Assembly: GCA_010094025.1 (NCBI GenBank)
Contig: ML991820.1
Span: 62,001 to 126,000, forward strand
Source: Viridothelium virens
Lineage: Eukaryota > Ascomycota > Dothideomycetes > Trypetheliales > Trypetheliaceae
Direction: 5' to 3'
Length of the DNA stretch: 64,000 nt
Both the position numbers and the translations under genes were made by a program. This document shows, one piece after another, positions 52,378 through 63,523 of the stretch. The notes beneath the pieces are model-generated. The model saw only the letters and a program-made list of their open reading frames with translations, did no database searches and was not told the DNA's origin. How positions within the stretch are numbered: the first letter of the stretch is position 1; the number at the start of each line of letters is the position of its first letter.

Positions 52378-54335
52378 ATGACGACTGTAAACATTGATTC
52401 TGACATACAACGGCAAGATGCCCAGAGAGTATTATGTCCAATATCCCCTGTACTTGAGGACCTCTCTGTACCTTTGCGGGATAATTTCAGGGCAGAAGAT
52501 GCATCTCCAGACCCTCAGATATCAATGCCGTCTCTTCCTGAAAGTCATAATACCCTCATTGCTCCCGAGCCTCAGGCTGTCAGATTAGAACCACTGAAAA
52601 CGCCGGATGACAGACAGGACTGCGAATTGGAGCTATTCGATGCTCTTCATGGCCCAATTCCTTCCATGGCGACTTTGGAGATCGCTCCCGCCACTCCCAA
52701 AACTGGTCGAGCCTTGCAATTACCTTCATTTCATCTCCTCGGAATCGCCGCGCGCAACCCAGACAATCCAGTCCTTGATCTTCAAGCTACTGTAGTTGAT
52801 GTCGAAGCTGGTTCACCGATCGTGACAGATAGTGACGAGCGTACTACACCAGCCTCAACTGCAGTACCCTCGAAGGCAGTCCCCCTTGGATCAGAAATGC
52901 CTCAAAATCCTCCCTCTGAAGGTAGGAGAGAGCACTCCAAAGACGTCTTCCAAAGTCCGTTGCATCAACATGTTCCAACTATCACTCCACCCGTGGAGAG
53001 CGGCTCGATCGACTGGAGTGCCCGAGCGACTGTGTCCCTCGCAGGTGCAGAGTCTCCCGGGAGTGCTACAGAAGATGGGAATGCAGAATCTACGCAAGCT
53101 GTTGGGTCGACCAACGGTGGAGCGAATCCGGCTCAGCCTGCTGCTGGACAAATTCCGACCACCATTGAGCCTCCTCCGCAAATTGACCAATGGCTATCCC
53201 ACGCCATCGACAACTTTAGTGAGTCGAAAGGTTTTGAGAAACAAATATCAGAGAAGTTTGACTAACCCAGACGATAGCTACAAATCTCCATCCCCAGAAC
53301 CATAGCGTCACATCCATCAAATTGCTCTCTCACGCTCTCCCCTGCCCCTCCGGCACGGGTCATGCCTTCCCCAAAGTCATCAAAGCAATCCAGGACCGCA
53401 TCCCCCCAACCTCCGTCACCTGGATCAACGTCACCCATGCCGTCCATGATCGCTTCCGACTCTCCGACCTCCCAACTTCGCCTCCCTCCACCCCCGCCGC
53501 TCCACTCACCGGCAACGACTACTTCAGCTCCACCGTCTTCGACAGCGCCGTCTCCATCATGGACTACCAAGTCCCGCACCCAGCCCACCGTCTCCCCACC
53601 ACTCCCATCCCGCCATCCTCTCCCCACCCGGCCGTCTCCCCCGGCTCCCTCGACTTCTCCCTCTGCGAGCGCTACATCCCGCCGGCCTCCGCCCACGAAT
53701 TCGCGACCATGTTTTCCACCTTGCCAGGCAGCACCTCGCTGCTCGTCGACCGCCTCGTCGAGCTCTCCCCCCACTCCGGGCGGCTCCTCTTCATCTACCC
53801 GACGCGGCGCGGCGCGCAAACCTTCATGGACGCCTATCTCGGCCCCGTGCTCGACCCCATCATCCGCAGCATGGTGGTGCTGCACAACTTCTCGTCCGAT
53901 CTGCGCACCCGCCTCGGACGCATGGATGCCGTGGGTGCGCTGCCGACGTTCGCCTCCCTCGAGAGCCAGCTGCGGAGGCTGTGTCGTGAGCTGAGTGGGA
54001 GTGGTGGCAACGAGCCGTCGGCGCGGACGTTGGGGAGCGCGGCGTCGTCGTTGGAGCGGCTGCGGCAGGGGGCGAGCTTCGCGGTTACGTATGCCGCGTG
54101 TGAGCGGGTGAGGCTGGAGCGCAGCGTCTGGGCGAAGGAATGGTGGGTGAAGCAGGAGAAGAGGAGGGTGCGCGATGCGGTGACGGCGTGGTATCAGACG
54201 GCGAGAAGTCAGATGGATAAGATTCCGGTGGAGATTATTGAGGAGATTTTGAGTGGAGTGGCGACGAAGCAGCAGGCGAGAGAGCCGAGTGAGGGGGTGG
54301 AGGTGGGCGTGTTTGTGATTGTGAGGAAGGGATGA
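52378..54335 (+). CDS. Uncharacterised two-exon protein
   Basis: Exons 52378-53218 and 53278-54335 encode 632 residues. The 59-bp intron starts GTGAGT, has TGACTAAC and ends GATAG; joining gives HAIDNFTTNLHPQNHS in phase. Residues 1-270 are disordered (Pro/Ser/Glu). Residues 280-625 look folded: IKLLSHALPCPSGTGHAFPK, PPTSVTWINVTHAVHDRFRL, LFIYPTRRGAQTFMDAYLGP, LDPIIRSMVVLHNFSSDLRT and a basic helical end (AKEWWVKQEKRRVRDAVTAW). I do not recognise the family; a nuclear role is only a guess from its composition. The second exon has a strong skew flip near 53960 (53581-53640: 38 C, 6 G; 54241-54300: 7 C, 30 G). Confidence 0.8.
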
Positions 54336-54748
54336 TCGAAGTGGTCAAGTAGAAGTTGGTCTGGAAGTTATCCACGGTACCATTCCTTTCTCCTTTACAA
54401 CTATGATCAAGGCAAATGAGATGAGGCTCTGGTGGAGCATAGCCATGGTAATGCGCTTGTCTGTAGACGGGAGGGAGGCTGCTAGCGTTGCAGATTTCTT
54501 GTTCTTCGTTACCTCTTTAATACTGTCATGGATTCATGGGCTGTCGTGTGCACAGATACCCCCACCAGCAATCAGCAATCAGCAATGTTCTTTCTTTTGA
54601 TCTCGATAAATAATGAACAGCTTCCTATGCTATAAACCCCAGTGTCTTCCATAATGAATCAGCTAAACCATTCCATCACATTTCTCTCTGCATTCCTCTC
54701 AGGACGCAGTCACCTAATAACTGTCCCCTCTCCAACTTCGTCCCTCCC
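54336..54748. other. Convergent 3' intergenic region
   Basis: 413 bp between two facing stop codons; no gene seen. Confidence 0.55.
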
Positions 54749-55405
54749 CTAGTTATTCTCCCTCGCCACTGTCTCCGCCCCTTCTGGGATCCTCTCCTCC
54801 GCCGCCTCCCCACCAATCGTCCCCCTTGTGCCGCCAATCACGCCTTCCTTCCCTAACGCCCTCTGACCTGCCGCCTCCGGCTGCCTGGCATCCACCAACC
54901 CGCCACCACTGCCAGCTCCCGACGCCCCTACACCCGCCAGGCCCTGTCCGTGTCCTCCGTGCTGCTCAGCACCGTGTCGAAGCTCTCGGCTTGTCTGGCC
55001 CTGGCCCGGATGTCCCAGCCCAGTGTGGACGTCGCCCGAGGTGGCGCCGCCGAGCGTGTCAACAGGGTTGGTTCTTGGCGCCTCGGGGTCGATATTGGAA
55101 GAGTAGTTGGAGAGAGGTGGGGCGTCGTCGGTGGGGTTCGGGGCGAAGGTGCGGTCGCGCGGGGCGGTGCCGGGGGGGAGGGTTTTGGCGGAGAATTCGG
55201 GGGCGGCGTCACGTTCAGAGGCGATAACACCGGGTTTGTGCTAAAGGAGGGTTTAGCATAGGAGAAAGGGGAGAAGGAGAGCAGATGGAGAAAGATAGTA
55301 ACAGAGACATACTCCGTGCGTCGTCATAGGCTCATCACGAGCAACATGAGATCCAAATTGACCTTCTTGGTTGGCGACAGCGTCGGCGTTGCGAGAGGCA
55401 GACAT
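54749..55405 (-). CDS. Gly-rich hydrophilic protein, conserved fungal type
   Basis: Exons 55405-55313 and 55240-54749 encode 194 residues. The 72-bp intron starts GTATGT and ends CTTTAG. The N-terminus MSASRNADAVANQEGQFGSH, then VARDEPMTTHGHKPGVIASE, is a pattern I have seen in small uncharacterised ascomycete proteins. The middle holds AKTLPPGTAPRDRTFAPNP and DTLGGATSGDVHTGLGHPGQ, and the end EAAEERIPEGAETVARENN. There is no signal peptide or membrane segment. The composition suggests a disordered, stress-type hydrophilin, but the function is unknown. The second exon shows the C-rich to G-rich flip (plus strand 54781-54840: 30 C, 9 G; 55141-55200: 10 C, 35 G). Confidence 0.82.
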
Positions 55406-56251
55406 GATGGTTATTTGGTTTGGTATAATATGATTCAATTGAATTTAGATTGATTGAGAATGAATAAGATGGTCCTCGTCGCTGGAGAAAATGGGTTTGA
55501 TAGAAGATGGAAATCGAGAAATTGGATGGTGGGGCATGACAAAATTTGATGGCATTCTGGTGTTGCCCATGATGTCACTTTTCTGTACCTTCCCTCTTCA
55601 GGCCTACCGCACGTGCTGAAATTAATGATATCGAGATTCTCAATCGGAATCGTACCTATTTGCCCTCTGAGTAGCCAAGGGTTAAGGAAGGACTTTCTTG
55701 AAAATTCTTGAAACAGTACTCAGGCAGAATACCAAATCTCAGATTGATGCGACTCTTTAATAGGTAGTATTTATGAGGGAAGGTTAGAGAACCCAGTCTT
55801 CCTATAAATATATTTCCGTCGCGGAGAATTTGATAGATATGGTAAACCCAGTTTCCTTCTTAGCTCCCATTGCTTTGAGAGATCCTTTCGCTTAAAACGC
55901 CCTTTTCGCATTACGAACGACTTCAGATGAACGGAGGGAGATATTTCCGATCCGAGCCCTGCGACTAGGTAGAGCTCTAGCCATAACACAGCTGATCAAA
56001 TATTGTGCAGCGATCGTTTACTAAATCGAGTAATGAATCTTGAATCGTTAAGGGGGGAGTCATTGTGGGGGCTATCCGTAAATGAAGAAGAATCTTCACT
56101 TTTGCCAAACTGGGATTTCCCGTTTCTCCGTCTTCGTGATGAATGATACCAAGGTAGGTATATTCAATTGCATACATCATAAAAGCAGGTCTGATTCGTA
56201 CATAGTGCATGAACCCTGAATGTTTAGAATAGCGGATCAAAGAGCATCATT
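55406..56251. other. Divergent promoter region
   Basis: About 850 bp between the Gly-rich protein gene and rcm1. The rcm1 side is AT-rich. No gene seen. Confidence 0.5.
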
Positions 56252-58139
56252 ATGTCACTTTACTACGAAACAGCAACCATCCTTGAAAACAAGAGCCATA
56301 CAGACGGATCTCTCAAGTCTCGCATCTACAGCAACAAGGAATTGAAAAGCTCTCCTGTCTCTGTGTATGCTCTCGCTTCGAATGCTACACGGTGGGCTGA
56401 GATCCTCAAAGAGGTCATCGACCGCAGCGGACTGCTGGGTGTCGAGAGAAAGGTGTGTAATTCTTTGTTAGACTTCAAGTCAACTTGAGGGACTTAATAT
56501 TCTTCTATAACTTCGGGCAAAATCTTGCCTGGCTGTTAGATTCATGTAGTATGACCGTCGAAAATTTTCTTTCACGAAGCGGAGCTGATACCACCAAAAG
56601 CTCACACCTCATCTAGCGCTGCTTCTTTCCCACGACCTTCTGATCGCAAAAAATGGCGTCGCCGCACCAAAAAATCATGTTCTCAACCTCGCGATCTCCC
56701 GCCATAAGGCACGCTTGTCAGCAGAGTTTGCTCGAGTCCGACTTAGACGCGGATTTAGTACAATTCAGGAGTTGAAAGAATCCCTATCACAATGCCCTGT
56801 CGCTACAGAGAAAGACAGCAATGGACTAGATAAGAACATCTTCCAAGAGGCCGGAATTCTCAAGTATCCTCGATGGATCCGTATCAATACCTTAAAAACA
56901 ACGACCGGCGGGCAGCTCAGCACGACCTTTGAGAGCCTGCCACGTGTTGAGTCAAATCAGGAGGTCTTGAGGAAGGAAAATGGAGTGGACGGAAGTCTTT
57001 GTATTGATACGCACATCCCGAATCTCATTTCGATCTTTCCAGACATAGACTATACACGGCATCCAGCATATCGCAGCGGTCACCTCATCTTCCAAGACAA
57101 AGCCTCGTGCTTCTCCGCATATCTTCTCGAACCGCGACTTAGTGACGGAGATCTGATTGATGCATGTGCAGCCCCAGGAAATAAGACGACCCATCTAGCC
57201 GCTCTTTTGCAGGAGCTTTCGCACAACAATCGTAGCAACAACACACCACAAAATCATCCGCACCATCGAATAATTGCCTGCGAACGGGATGCTGATCGCG
57301 CCGCTACGCTCTCGCAAATGGTCCGGCGCGCCGGGGCCGACCCTTTCGTCGAAGTCCTCAACACCGACTTCCTAAAGCTGAACCCTTCCGATCCCCGTTT
57401 CGCTAATGTCACCGCACTCCTCCTCGATCCAAGCTGCTCAGGCAGCGGCATGCACGATCGCTCGGACCCCCAAAACGAAGAAGAGGGATCTGCCCTGCCT
57501 CTACCAAGTCGTGACGCCCTGCTTCCTCTTTCTACAACAGCAACGACGAAAGGAAAGAAGCGTAAGCGCAATAAGGGGAGAAAAGCGGCTCACACGAATC
57601 CGGAGGAGCCGTCACCTACTCCTCCAACCACGAATACAGTACAATCAGATGGAGGGGCTCCGACGCCAGGTGGCTTGACGGAAAAAGAGTCGCAGGAAAC
57701 CCCGCTACAGAAGCGCCTTCACGCGCTTTCCACCTTCCAAACCCGCCTCCTCACACACGCTTTTCGCTTCCCCACTGCCCAACGCATCACATACAGTACG
57801 TGCTCTGTCTACGTGGAAGAGAACGAGGGCGTCATCGTGAGGGCTCTCGCATCAGATGTGGCACGGGAGCGGGGTTGGCGAGTCTTGAGGAGAGAAGAGC
57901 AAGTTGCGGGACTAAGGGACTGGCAGAGAAGGGGAATTGAAGGGGAATTTGTGGAGATGAAGGAGGAGGTGAGGCAAGCGTGTCTGAGGTGCAAGAGGGG
58001 AACGGATGAGGGGACGATGGGGTTTTTTGTTTGCGGATTTGTGAGAGAAGGGTTGGGAGGTGCAGGTCGAGAAGGTCAGGAGGGAATGGGAGAAGCGGAG
58101 GGAGACGAAGAGGAAGAAGAGTGGGAGGGGTTCAGCTAG
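56252..58139 (+). CDS. rcm1: 25S rRNA m5C methyltransferase Rcm1 (NSUN5)
   Basis: Exons 56252-56452 and 56601-58139 encode 579 residues. The 148-bp intron joins VERK to LTPHLALLLSHDLLIAKNGV in phase. The N-terminus MSLYYETATILENKSHTDGS is typical of Rcm1. The SAM-dependent core has motif I DACAAPGNKTTHLA, motif IV DPSCSGSGMHD (Cys) and motif VI TYSTCSVYVEENE (the second, catalytic Cys). Rcm1 methylates one cytosine of 25S rRNA in the nucleolus. A basic, disordered insertion (KGKKRKRNKGRKAAHTNPEE) between motifs IV and VI is normal for fungi. The acidic C-terminus continues past the domain. Composition flips near 57820 (57721-57780: 31 C, 6 G; 58021-58080: 4 C, 27 G). Confidence 0.95.
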
Positions 58140-58705
58140 GGAAGTGAAAAGGGTCCCAGAATCAGAGAACAAAGTTGCGTCAAGAGCAAAGTTGAATAAG
58201 ATTTCTGCAATTAACAGCGGGCTGAAAATGATATACAAAAATGGAGCATGCAAGATTCCGATTGCTTGGCCTTCCTTAGCCACCTGACGTCGTCAATATG
58301 AGCACCTCATCCTTGAGTAGGAATGCCAATGACCTGAGGAGAATTTGGGCTGATACGCATGATAGTTTAAGACGGTATCTGGAGTCCTATTCTGAATATA
58401 CTTAGCTGCTCAATGGGCGGGAGAAAGGGTTGAGAGATGTTGAGGGATTTAATTATCCTGATTATCCTAATGCGCTTCGGAGTTTGCGGGTGTAGGATAC
58501 CCCGAAAGGCATTAGCCTATGAGATCCCTAGATGACCCGAACGTGTCTCGTAGCTGTAGGCCCTTTAACTTTGTCAACTTTTTTTTTGGTCCCATTCATC
58601 GGAATCCTCCTTTTACTACCCAACCTCCCTCAAATCATCGGCACGTCGCCATCTCTCCAGCTCTATTCTTTGATTTTTCGAAGTCGTCTCAAAGCTTAAT
58701 CTACA
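58140..58705. other. Intergenic between rcm1 and mir1
   Basis: 566 bp with the mir1 promoter. The last 130 bp are pyrimidine-rich, with a T run near 58580. Confidence 0.55.
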
Positions 58706-59876
58706 ATGGCCACCAGTACGGGCTCGACCAAGCTCGACGCCCTGAAGCAGACCGCTGAAGCTAAGACTCCCGAGAAGCTCTCCGGAATCAGCCTCTATTC
58801 AAGATTCGCCTTCGCCGGTGCTGTCTGCTGTTCGGTAACTCATGGCGGTCTCACTCCTGTCGATGTGTAAGTCTTGCTTGGCTTCTTACCATCTACTTTC
58901 CTGAGCAAGACCCCGCGAGATGGAAAATTTTCGAAGACCAGAAGCTGATGTTTTGCGATGCACAGCGTCAAGACCCGAATCCAGCTCGACCCTGCAACAT
59001 ACAACAATGGAATGATTGGTGGTTTCCGTAAAGTCATAGCCAATGAAGGCGCGGGTGCTCTACTCACTGGTGCTGGACCTACCTTCGCTGGATACTTCCT
59101 CCAGGGCGCCTTCAAGTTTGGTGGTTACGAATTCTTCAAGCAACAATGTATAAATCAGCTTGGATACGAGACCGCCTCAAACAACCGTACTGCCGTCTAT
59201 CTCGCCTCATCGGCCATGGCCGAATTCTTTGCCGATATTGCTCTCTGCCCTCTTGAAGCCACACGTATTCGTCTTGTGTCCGAGCCAACTTTCGCAAATG
59301 GTCTTGTGAGCGGTTTCTCGAAAATTGCATCGCAAGAGGGTCTCGGCGCTTTCTACTCTGGTTTTGGTCCCATCCTTTTCAAGCAGTAAGTGTGACCCAG
59401 CCAGCGTCACAGGGATTGGAAGCTCACAAGATTTAGAGTCCCGTACACTATGGCCAAGTTCGTCGTCTATGAGAAGGTCGCCGAAGCAGTCTTCAGGACA
59501 TACCCCAAGGACCAAATGTCTGGTGGTATGCAGACAGTCACCAACCTTGGAAGTGGTCTGATTGCTGGTTTCGCCGCCGCCATTGTCTCTCAGCCCGCCG
59601 ATACCATGCTCAGCAAGATTAACAAGACGAAGGGTCTCCCTGGAGAGGGGACTGTTTCTCGTCTGATCAAGATTGGCGGAGAACTTGGTCTCCGTGGTAG
59701 CTTCTCAGGTATTGGTGCTCGATTGTTCATGGTTGGTACTCTAACTGCTGGTCAATTCGCCATCTACGGCGACATCAAGAAGGGTAAGTCTTCAGTTGCA
59801 TTTTTGTCAGGTGAATCCAGTATACTGATGGAGTGTAGCCCTTGGTGCTGTCGGCGGTGTCGAGATTGCCAAATAA
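58706..59876 (+). CDS. mir1: Mitochondrial phosphate carrier Mir1
   Basis: Four exons, 58706-58866, 58966-59385, 59437-59783 and 59839-59876, encode 321 residues. Every junction is in phase and falls inside conserved sequence ([28 protein letters not shown]). The three carrier repeats show [21 protein letters not shown] and [27 protein letters not shown] and [20 protein letters not shown] are phosphate-carrier signatures. The protein imports phosphate with protons across the inner mitochondrial membrane. There is no cleavable presequence; the N-terminus is a short Lys/Ala-rich helix. The 12-residue last exon ends EIAK. Confidence 0.97.
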
Positions 59877-60589
59877 TCTGGCGTTACGGGAACATAACTA
59901 CCTAAAGGAGAGTCGGCATCGCTCTGGACCTTCGAACCGAATAATGGAAACATGTTGGGAGATTGCCTTCAGGTGCAGCGGTAGAAATTCCTGCCTCGGA
60001 CTAAAAATAATGGTGGTCATGCCGCCTTCCTGGCTTTTCTGGCATTTGCTGCAATTTCCCCTACCAGCGTGCTGCAGCTCTAGACTATTTCTCTGCATGC
60101 TAATTGGCGCTGTAATCGTAGAAATTTTTTTATATATCCCAAGTCGTATTGATAGACTAGACGTAGATCAATCTTCTCGGTTTAACTGTTGCGCTTTGTA
60201 GCTTCTGTCGACGCTTGGACGGGAAAGTAACCGCAAAGTTGCAGACTTCGGATGCAAGGGCGGGACGTAGTCAACTTTCGCGCGCGCGCTTTCTCGAATC
60301 GCTACTTTCACATACACGTCATGCTTACATCTTGAAAACAATGACATATTAGCCACATGGCCTATCCTTCTTCCCTAACCATGGTGCCATTCCCTTTAAA
60401 CAGTCTTGCGGCTCGGGGCGGCTGGACCGACCTATCCTGTGGCCATTCCCTTATCTTTTTCCTATGAGCCGCTAATTCCCGTTGTCTGCCAGCTTCACGG
60501 GCCGTATGGCTGGGCTGTGCGATTCAGCTCGCCCTACATAATGTCTCCTACCCCGAAACCACAGACCTCCAGAAAAATCAATTGTAATA
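59877..60589. other. Intergenic between mir1 and LCAT-like gene
   Basis: About 710 bp. A T-rich stretch at about 60121-60140 lies in the mir1 3' region and a short GCGCGCGC run near 60282. No gene seen. Confidence 0.5.
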
Positions 60590-63523
60590 ATGCCTTCTCC
60601 AGCGATGGAGGGAGAAGATCAAAGCGCGCGTCGTCAGACACCATCAAGAGCATTGGAAAACATTGGATATAATTCTATAATCACGGATTTGGAAGGGGCC
60701 AGTACGTCTGATGATGAACCTAATGCTTCGCAGAAGCTTCCTCCGGAAGACGCTCAATCGGTGATTGGATTCAGCATCGGATACGAGCAAACACGATTGG
60801 CTTCTCCTCAAACACCGGCGGTAGAGAAGGCAGCCGTGCTTGAAAGCGGTGATGGATTCTTCGATAATTTGGGGGCCATTGCGGACAATGTAACTACAGA
60901 AGAGGCGGAAGAAATTGAGGTTCATGACTCAAATAGAGCAGGAGGAACATCTGTTGATGACTTATATAGGCAGCCGGAGCAAAGATTTCGATCAGAAAAA
61001 TCAGAGCAAGAAGGTTCAAGCGCACATAGACTCCCTTCGCCATGGCGCGCAACTGCCAGAACTTTTCAGGGGACCGATAACTTTAAAACTCCATTGAAGG
61101 GAGCCAATGAAGAAGGGAGAAGAAAGCCGTCAGCAGGTCCCCTTGAAGCTGCTACGGATAGCCTCAAGAGATTTCTACCTTCGTTGCCTTCCTTACCAAA
61201 GAGCCCAAGCTTCTTCAATTTCTCCCTTCCGAGCCTGCCGAACCCTTTGGGGACTGGACACGTTCCCGAGGGCGAACAGCAGACGACGCGACCAAGCGAT
61301 CATGTGCGGAGACATAGCTTACCTACGCAACATGTAATGCCAGAAGGAAGCTCCTCCTCTCAAGGAGAAACTTCGACTACGGATATAAGGCAGCAAAACA
61401 GAGACAACTCAATCAATGATAGTAATTCCGGAGTAGCACCGTCTCGACATATACAAATAGCCGAACCAGGTGGCCAAAAGCTACAACGTCAGACAACGGG
61501 CGACCGATTATCAAGCTCTCAAATTAGGAATCCTCTTCTCCGTCGAGTGACATCGGACGAATCATTACGACTTCAGCGATCTATTTCACGTGTCTCCTCG
61601 CTAGGTGATGACAGCCGGTTCGAAAACGTGTCAGAGCAAGTGAACAGTCGTCTCAGGGCAATCAAGGATAGCTGGCAAGATTCAAACATTCGTCTTCCCA
61701 ACATTTCAATATCGAATTTCGGCTTCGGCTCTTTCCGGCAAGACGGCAGTCCATTACCTCCGACTGGAAATCTTGCAAACAATTCGACACCTAGGATCTA
61801 CCGCCCCAAATCCTTGTCATTGAGTTCTTCCACGCACCTAAAAAGAGCACTTGACAACTCTCTGGGCTCCACAAGTAGCAAAACTACGCCAGAGCCTCCG
61901 AAAACTGGTGGTGGAATGTCAAGCGGTAGTGCCGCTTCTCACCCCTACTTCACTCGAGCTTTGGAAGAACTCGAAGGCGATCTCGTCATCCTTGGCGGCT
62001 ACCGAGGATCAGTGCTAAGATCAGCAGAACCTCCAAATAGACAGTTGTGGGTCCCGATAAAAGTGGGCCTAAACCTACGGAAAGTAGATTTGCAAGTCGG
62101 TTTGGAGCCTGAGGACGAAGAGAACATGGAGGAACGCATCATACCTGGTGGTATGCTGAATCATATTGGTCCAGTTGATATGTCAAGGCGCCTGTTCAAG
62201 CGTTTGCGGGCATCGGAGAATGCGCGGAAAGGAAAACTGCGCATATGGGACTATGGTTATGATTGGAGACTGAGTCCACACCTACTCAGTCGGAAGCTTG
62301 TCCAATACCTTGGAAAATTGCCATCGAACCAGAGCAATGTCCCTAAAGAAAAGCGCGGAGCCATTGTGATTGCTCACAGCCTTGGTGGGCTCATCACACG
62401 CCATGCAATAAACCAGCACCCAGACCTGTTCTCCGGTGTCGTATATGCTGGCGTTCCTACAACTTGCATTAACATACTAGGTCCACTGCGGAATGGCGAT
62501 GACGTTCTGTTCAGCTCAAAGGTTCTCACTGCTCAAGTCAACTTCACAATCCGTACTAGCTACGCATTGCTCCCGTTGGATGGCCGATGTTTCATCGACA
62601 AGCATACGAAGGAGGAATACCCCGTCGACTTTTTCGACGTGCAAACCTGGATCGATAATTGCCTCACGCCAGTTCTTGCGCCTCCATTACCGCCTCTTGC
62701 ACCAGCCTCCAACGGCCCAATTGAAGGCCTATTGGGGAGTATGAGTAACGCCCTCGCCAGTGTCTCTCTTCCCCTCCGCAAAGGCTCAGTCAGTCGCCAC
62801 CGCTCTCCACGTAACAGCGTCTCCGACCTTGCTTCCAGGTCTAAACCAGCAATGACCTCCGATTCCACAGCTATTCAGCACCGCCGCTCCAGCAGCGACC
62901 ATCTCCACACCTCTGACCGCAACGCCAACGCTACAGCCCATACATCAGGTGTCACACCCCAGATGCACAACACCACTCACCACCTCAGCCCCAAAAATCC
63001 CTTGACCCCCACCTCCGCTTCCCCTTCCGCTTCCTTTTCCACCTCCGCTTCCGCACCCGCACCCTCCGCAAGCACCACCCTCCCCCGCCCAGCCGCAATC
63101 ACCTACCTCCACCGCACCCTCTCCGCAACCAAAACCTTCAAACAATCCCTCTCCTTCCACACACCGCACGCCACACACAACGCGTACCCTCCTGCCGCCG
63201 TCATCTTCGGCAAGGCGATCCCGACGGTCTCTCGAGCCCGAGTCGCCGGCCGCGACGGGATCCGGCGCGCGGACGCGTACGACGACCTCGCGTTTGCGAG
63301 TGGTGATGGGGTGGTGCTGGCGCGGGCGGCCATGCTGCCGGAGGGGTATCAGGTTGTTCGGGGTGGGTTGGTGAGTAGTGAGCGGGGGCATGTTACGTTG
63401 CTGGGGGACTTGGAGGCGGTTGGGAGGGGGCTTTTGGCGGTGGTGGAGGGGAGGAGAGTGGGTGTGGGGTTGGGAGTGGGGAATGGGGTGGAAGAGGGGG
63501 AGAGAGGGAGGGAGGAGGAATGA
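60590..63523 (+). CDS. LCAT-like alpha/beta-hydrolase (acyltransferase/phospholipase)
   Basis: Single-exon protein of 977 residues. Residues 1-440 are disordered and Ser/Pro-rich, with an unusual FLPSLPSLPKSPSFFNFSLP segment near 195-215. The hydrolase domain starts near 455 (DLVILGGYRGSVLRSAEPPN) and includes LRIWDYGYDWRLSPHLLSRK, the nucleophile elbow VIAHSLGGLITRHAINQHP (Ser near residue 597), and, after a low-complexity insertion (about 705-850), GDGVV and RGHVTLLGD, which supply the likely Asp and His. This fits the lecithin:cholesterol acyltransferase family. The first Gly of GxSxG is Ala, as in some fungal relatives. No signal peptide is seen, so a cytosolic or membrane-peripheral lipid role is inferred. 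The 3' end flips sharply (63061-63120: 36 C, 6 G; 63421-63480: 2 C, 39 G). Confidence 0.88.
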   Translation: MPSPAMEGEDQSARRQTPSRALENIGYNSIITDLEGASTSDDEPNASQKLPPEDAQSVIGFSIGYEQTRLASPQTPAVEKAAVLESGDGFFDNLGAIADNVTTEEAEEIEVHDSNRAGGTSVDDLYRQPEQRFRSEKSEQEGSSAHRLPSPWRATARTFQGTDNFKTPLKGANEEGRRKPSAGPLEAATDSLKRFLPSLPSLPKSPSFFNFSLPSLPNPLGTGHVPEGEQQTTRPSDHVRRHSLPTQHVMPEGSSSSQGETSTTDIRQQNRDNSINDSNSGVAPSRHIQIAEPGGQKLQRQTTGDRLSSSQIRNPLLRRVTSDESLRLQRSISRVSSLGDDSRFENVSEQVNSRLRAIKDSWQDSNIRLPNISISNFGFGSFRQDGSPLPPTGNLANNSTPRIYRPKSLSLSSSTHLKRALDNSLGSTSSKTTPEPPKTGGGMSSGSAASHPYFTRALEELEGDLVILGGYRGSVLRSAEPPNRQLWVPIKVGLNLRKVDLQVGLEPEDEENMEERIIPGGMLNHIGPVDMSRRLFKRLRASENARKGKLRIWDYGYDWRLSPHLLSRKLVQYLGKLPSNQSNVPKEKRGAIVIAHSLGGLITRHAINQHPDLFSGVVYAGVPTTCINILGPLRNGDDVLFSSKVLTAQVNFTIRTSYALLPLDGRCFIDKHTKEEYPVDFFDVQTWIDNCLTPVLAPPLPPLAPASNGPIEGLLGSMSNALASVSLPLRKGSVSRHRSPRNSVSDLASRSKPAMTSDSTAIQHRRSSSDHLHTSDRNANATAHTSGVTPQMHNTTHHLSPKNPLTPTSASPSASFSTSASAPAPSASTTLPRPAAITYLHRTLSATKTFKQSLSFHTPHATHNAYPPAAVIFGKAIPTVSRARVAGRDGIRRADAYDDLAFASGDGVVLARAAMLPEGYQVVRGGLVSSERGHVTLLGDLEAVGRGLLAVVEGRRVGVGLGVGNGVEEGERGREEE

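Noticed and set aside
53262-53885. 207-codon antisense frame in the 53-kb gene
   Set aside because: It arises from the C-rich block of the sense exon and encodes Gly/Asp/Glu low-complexity sequence.
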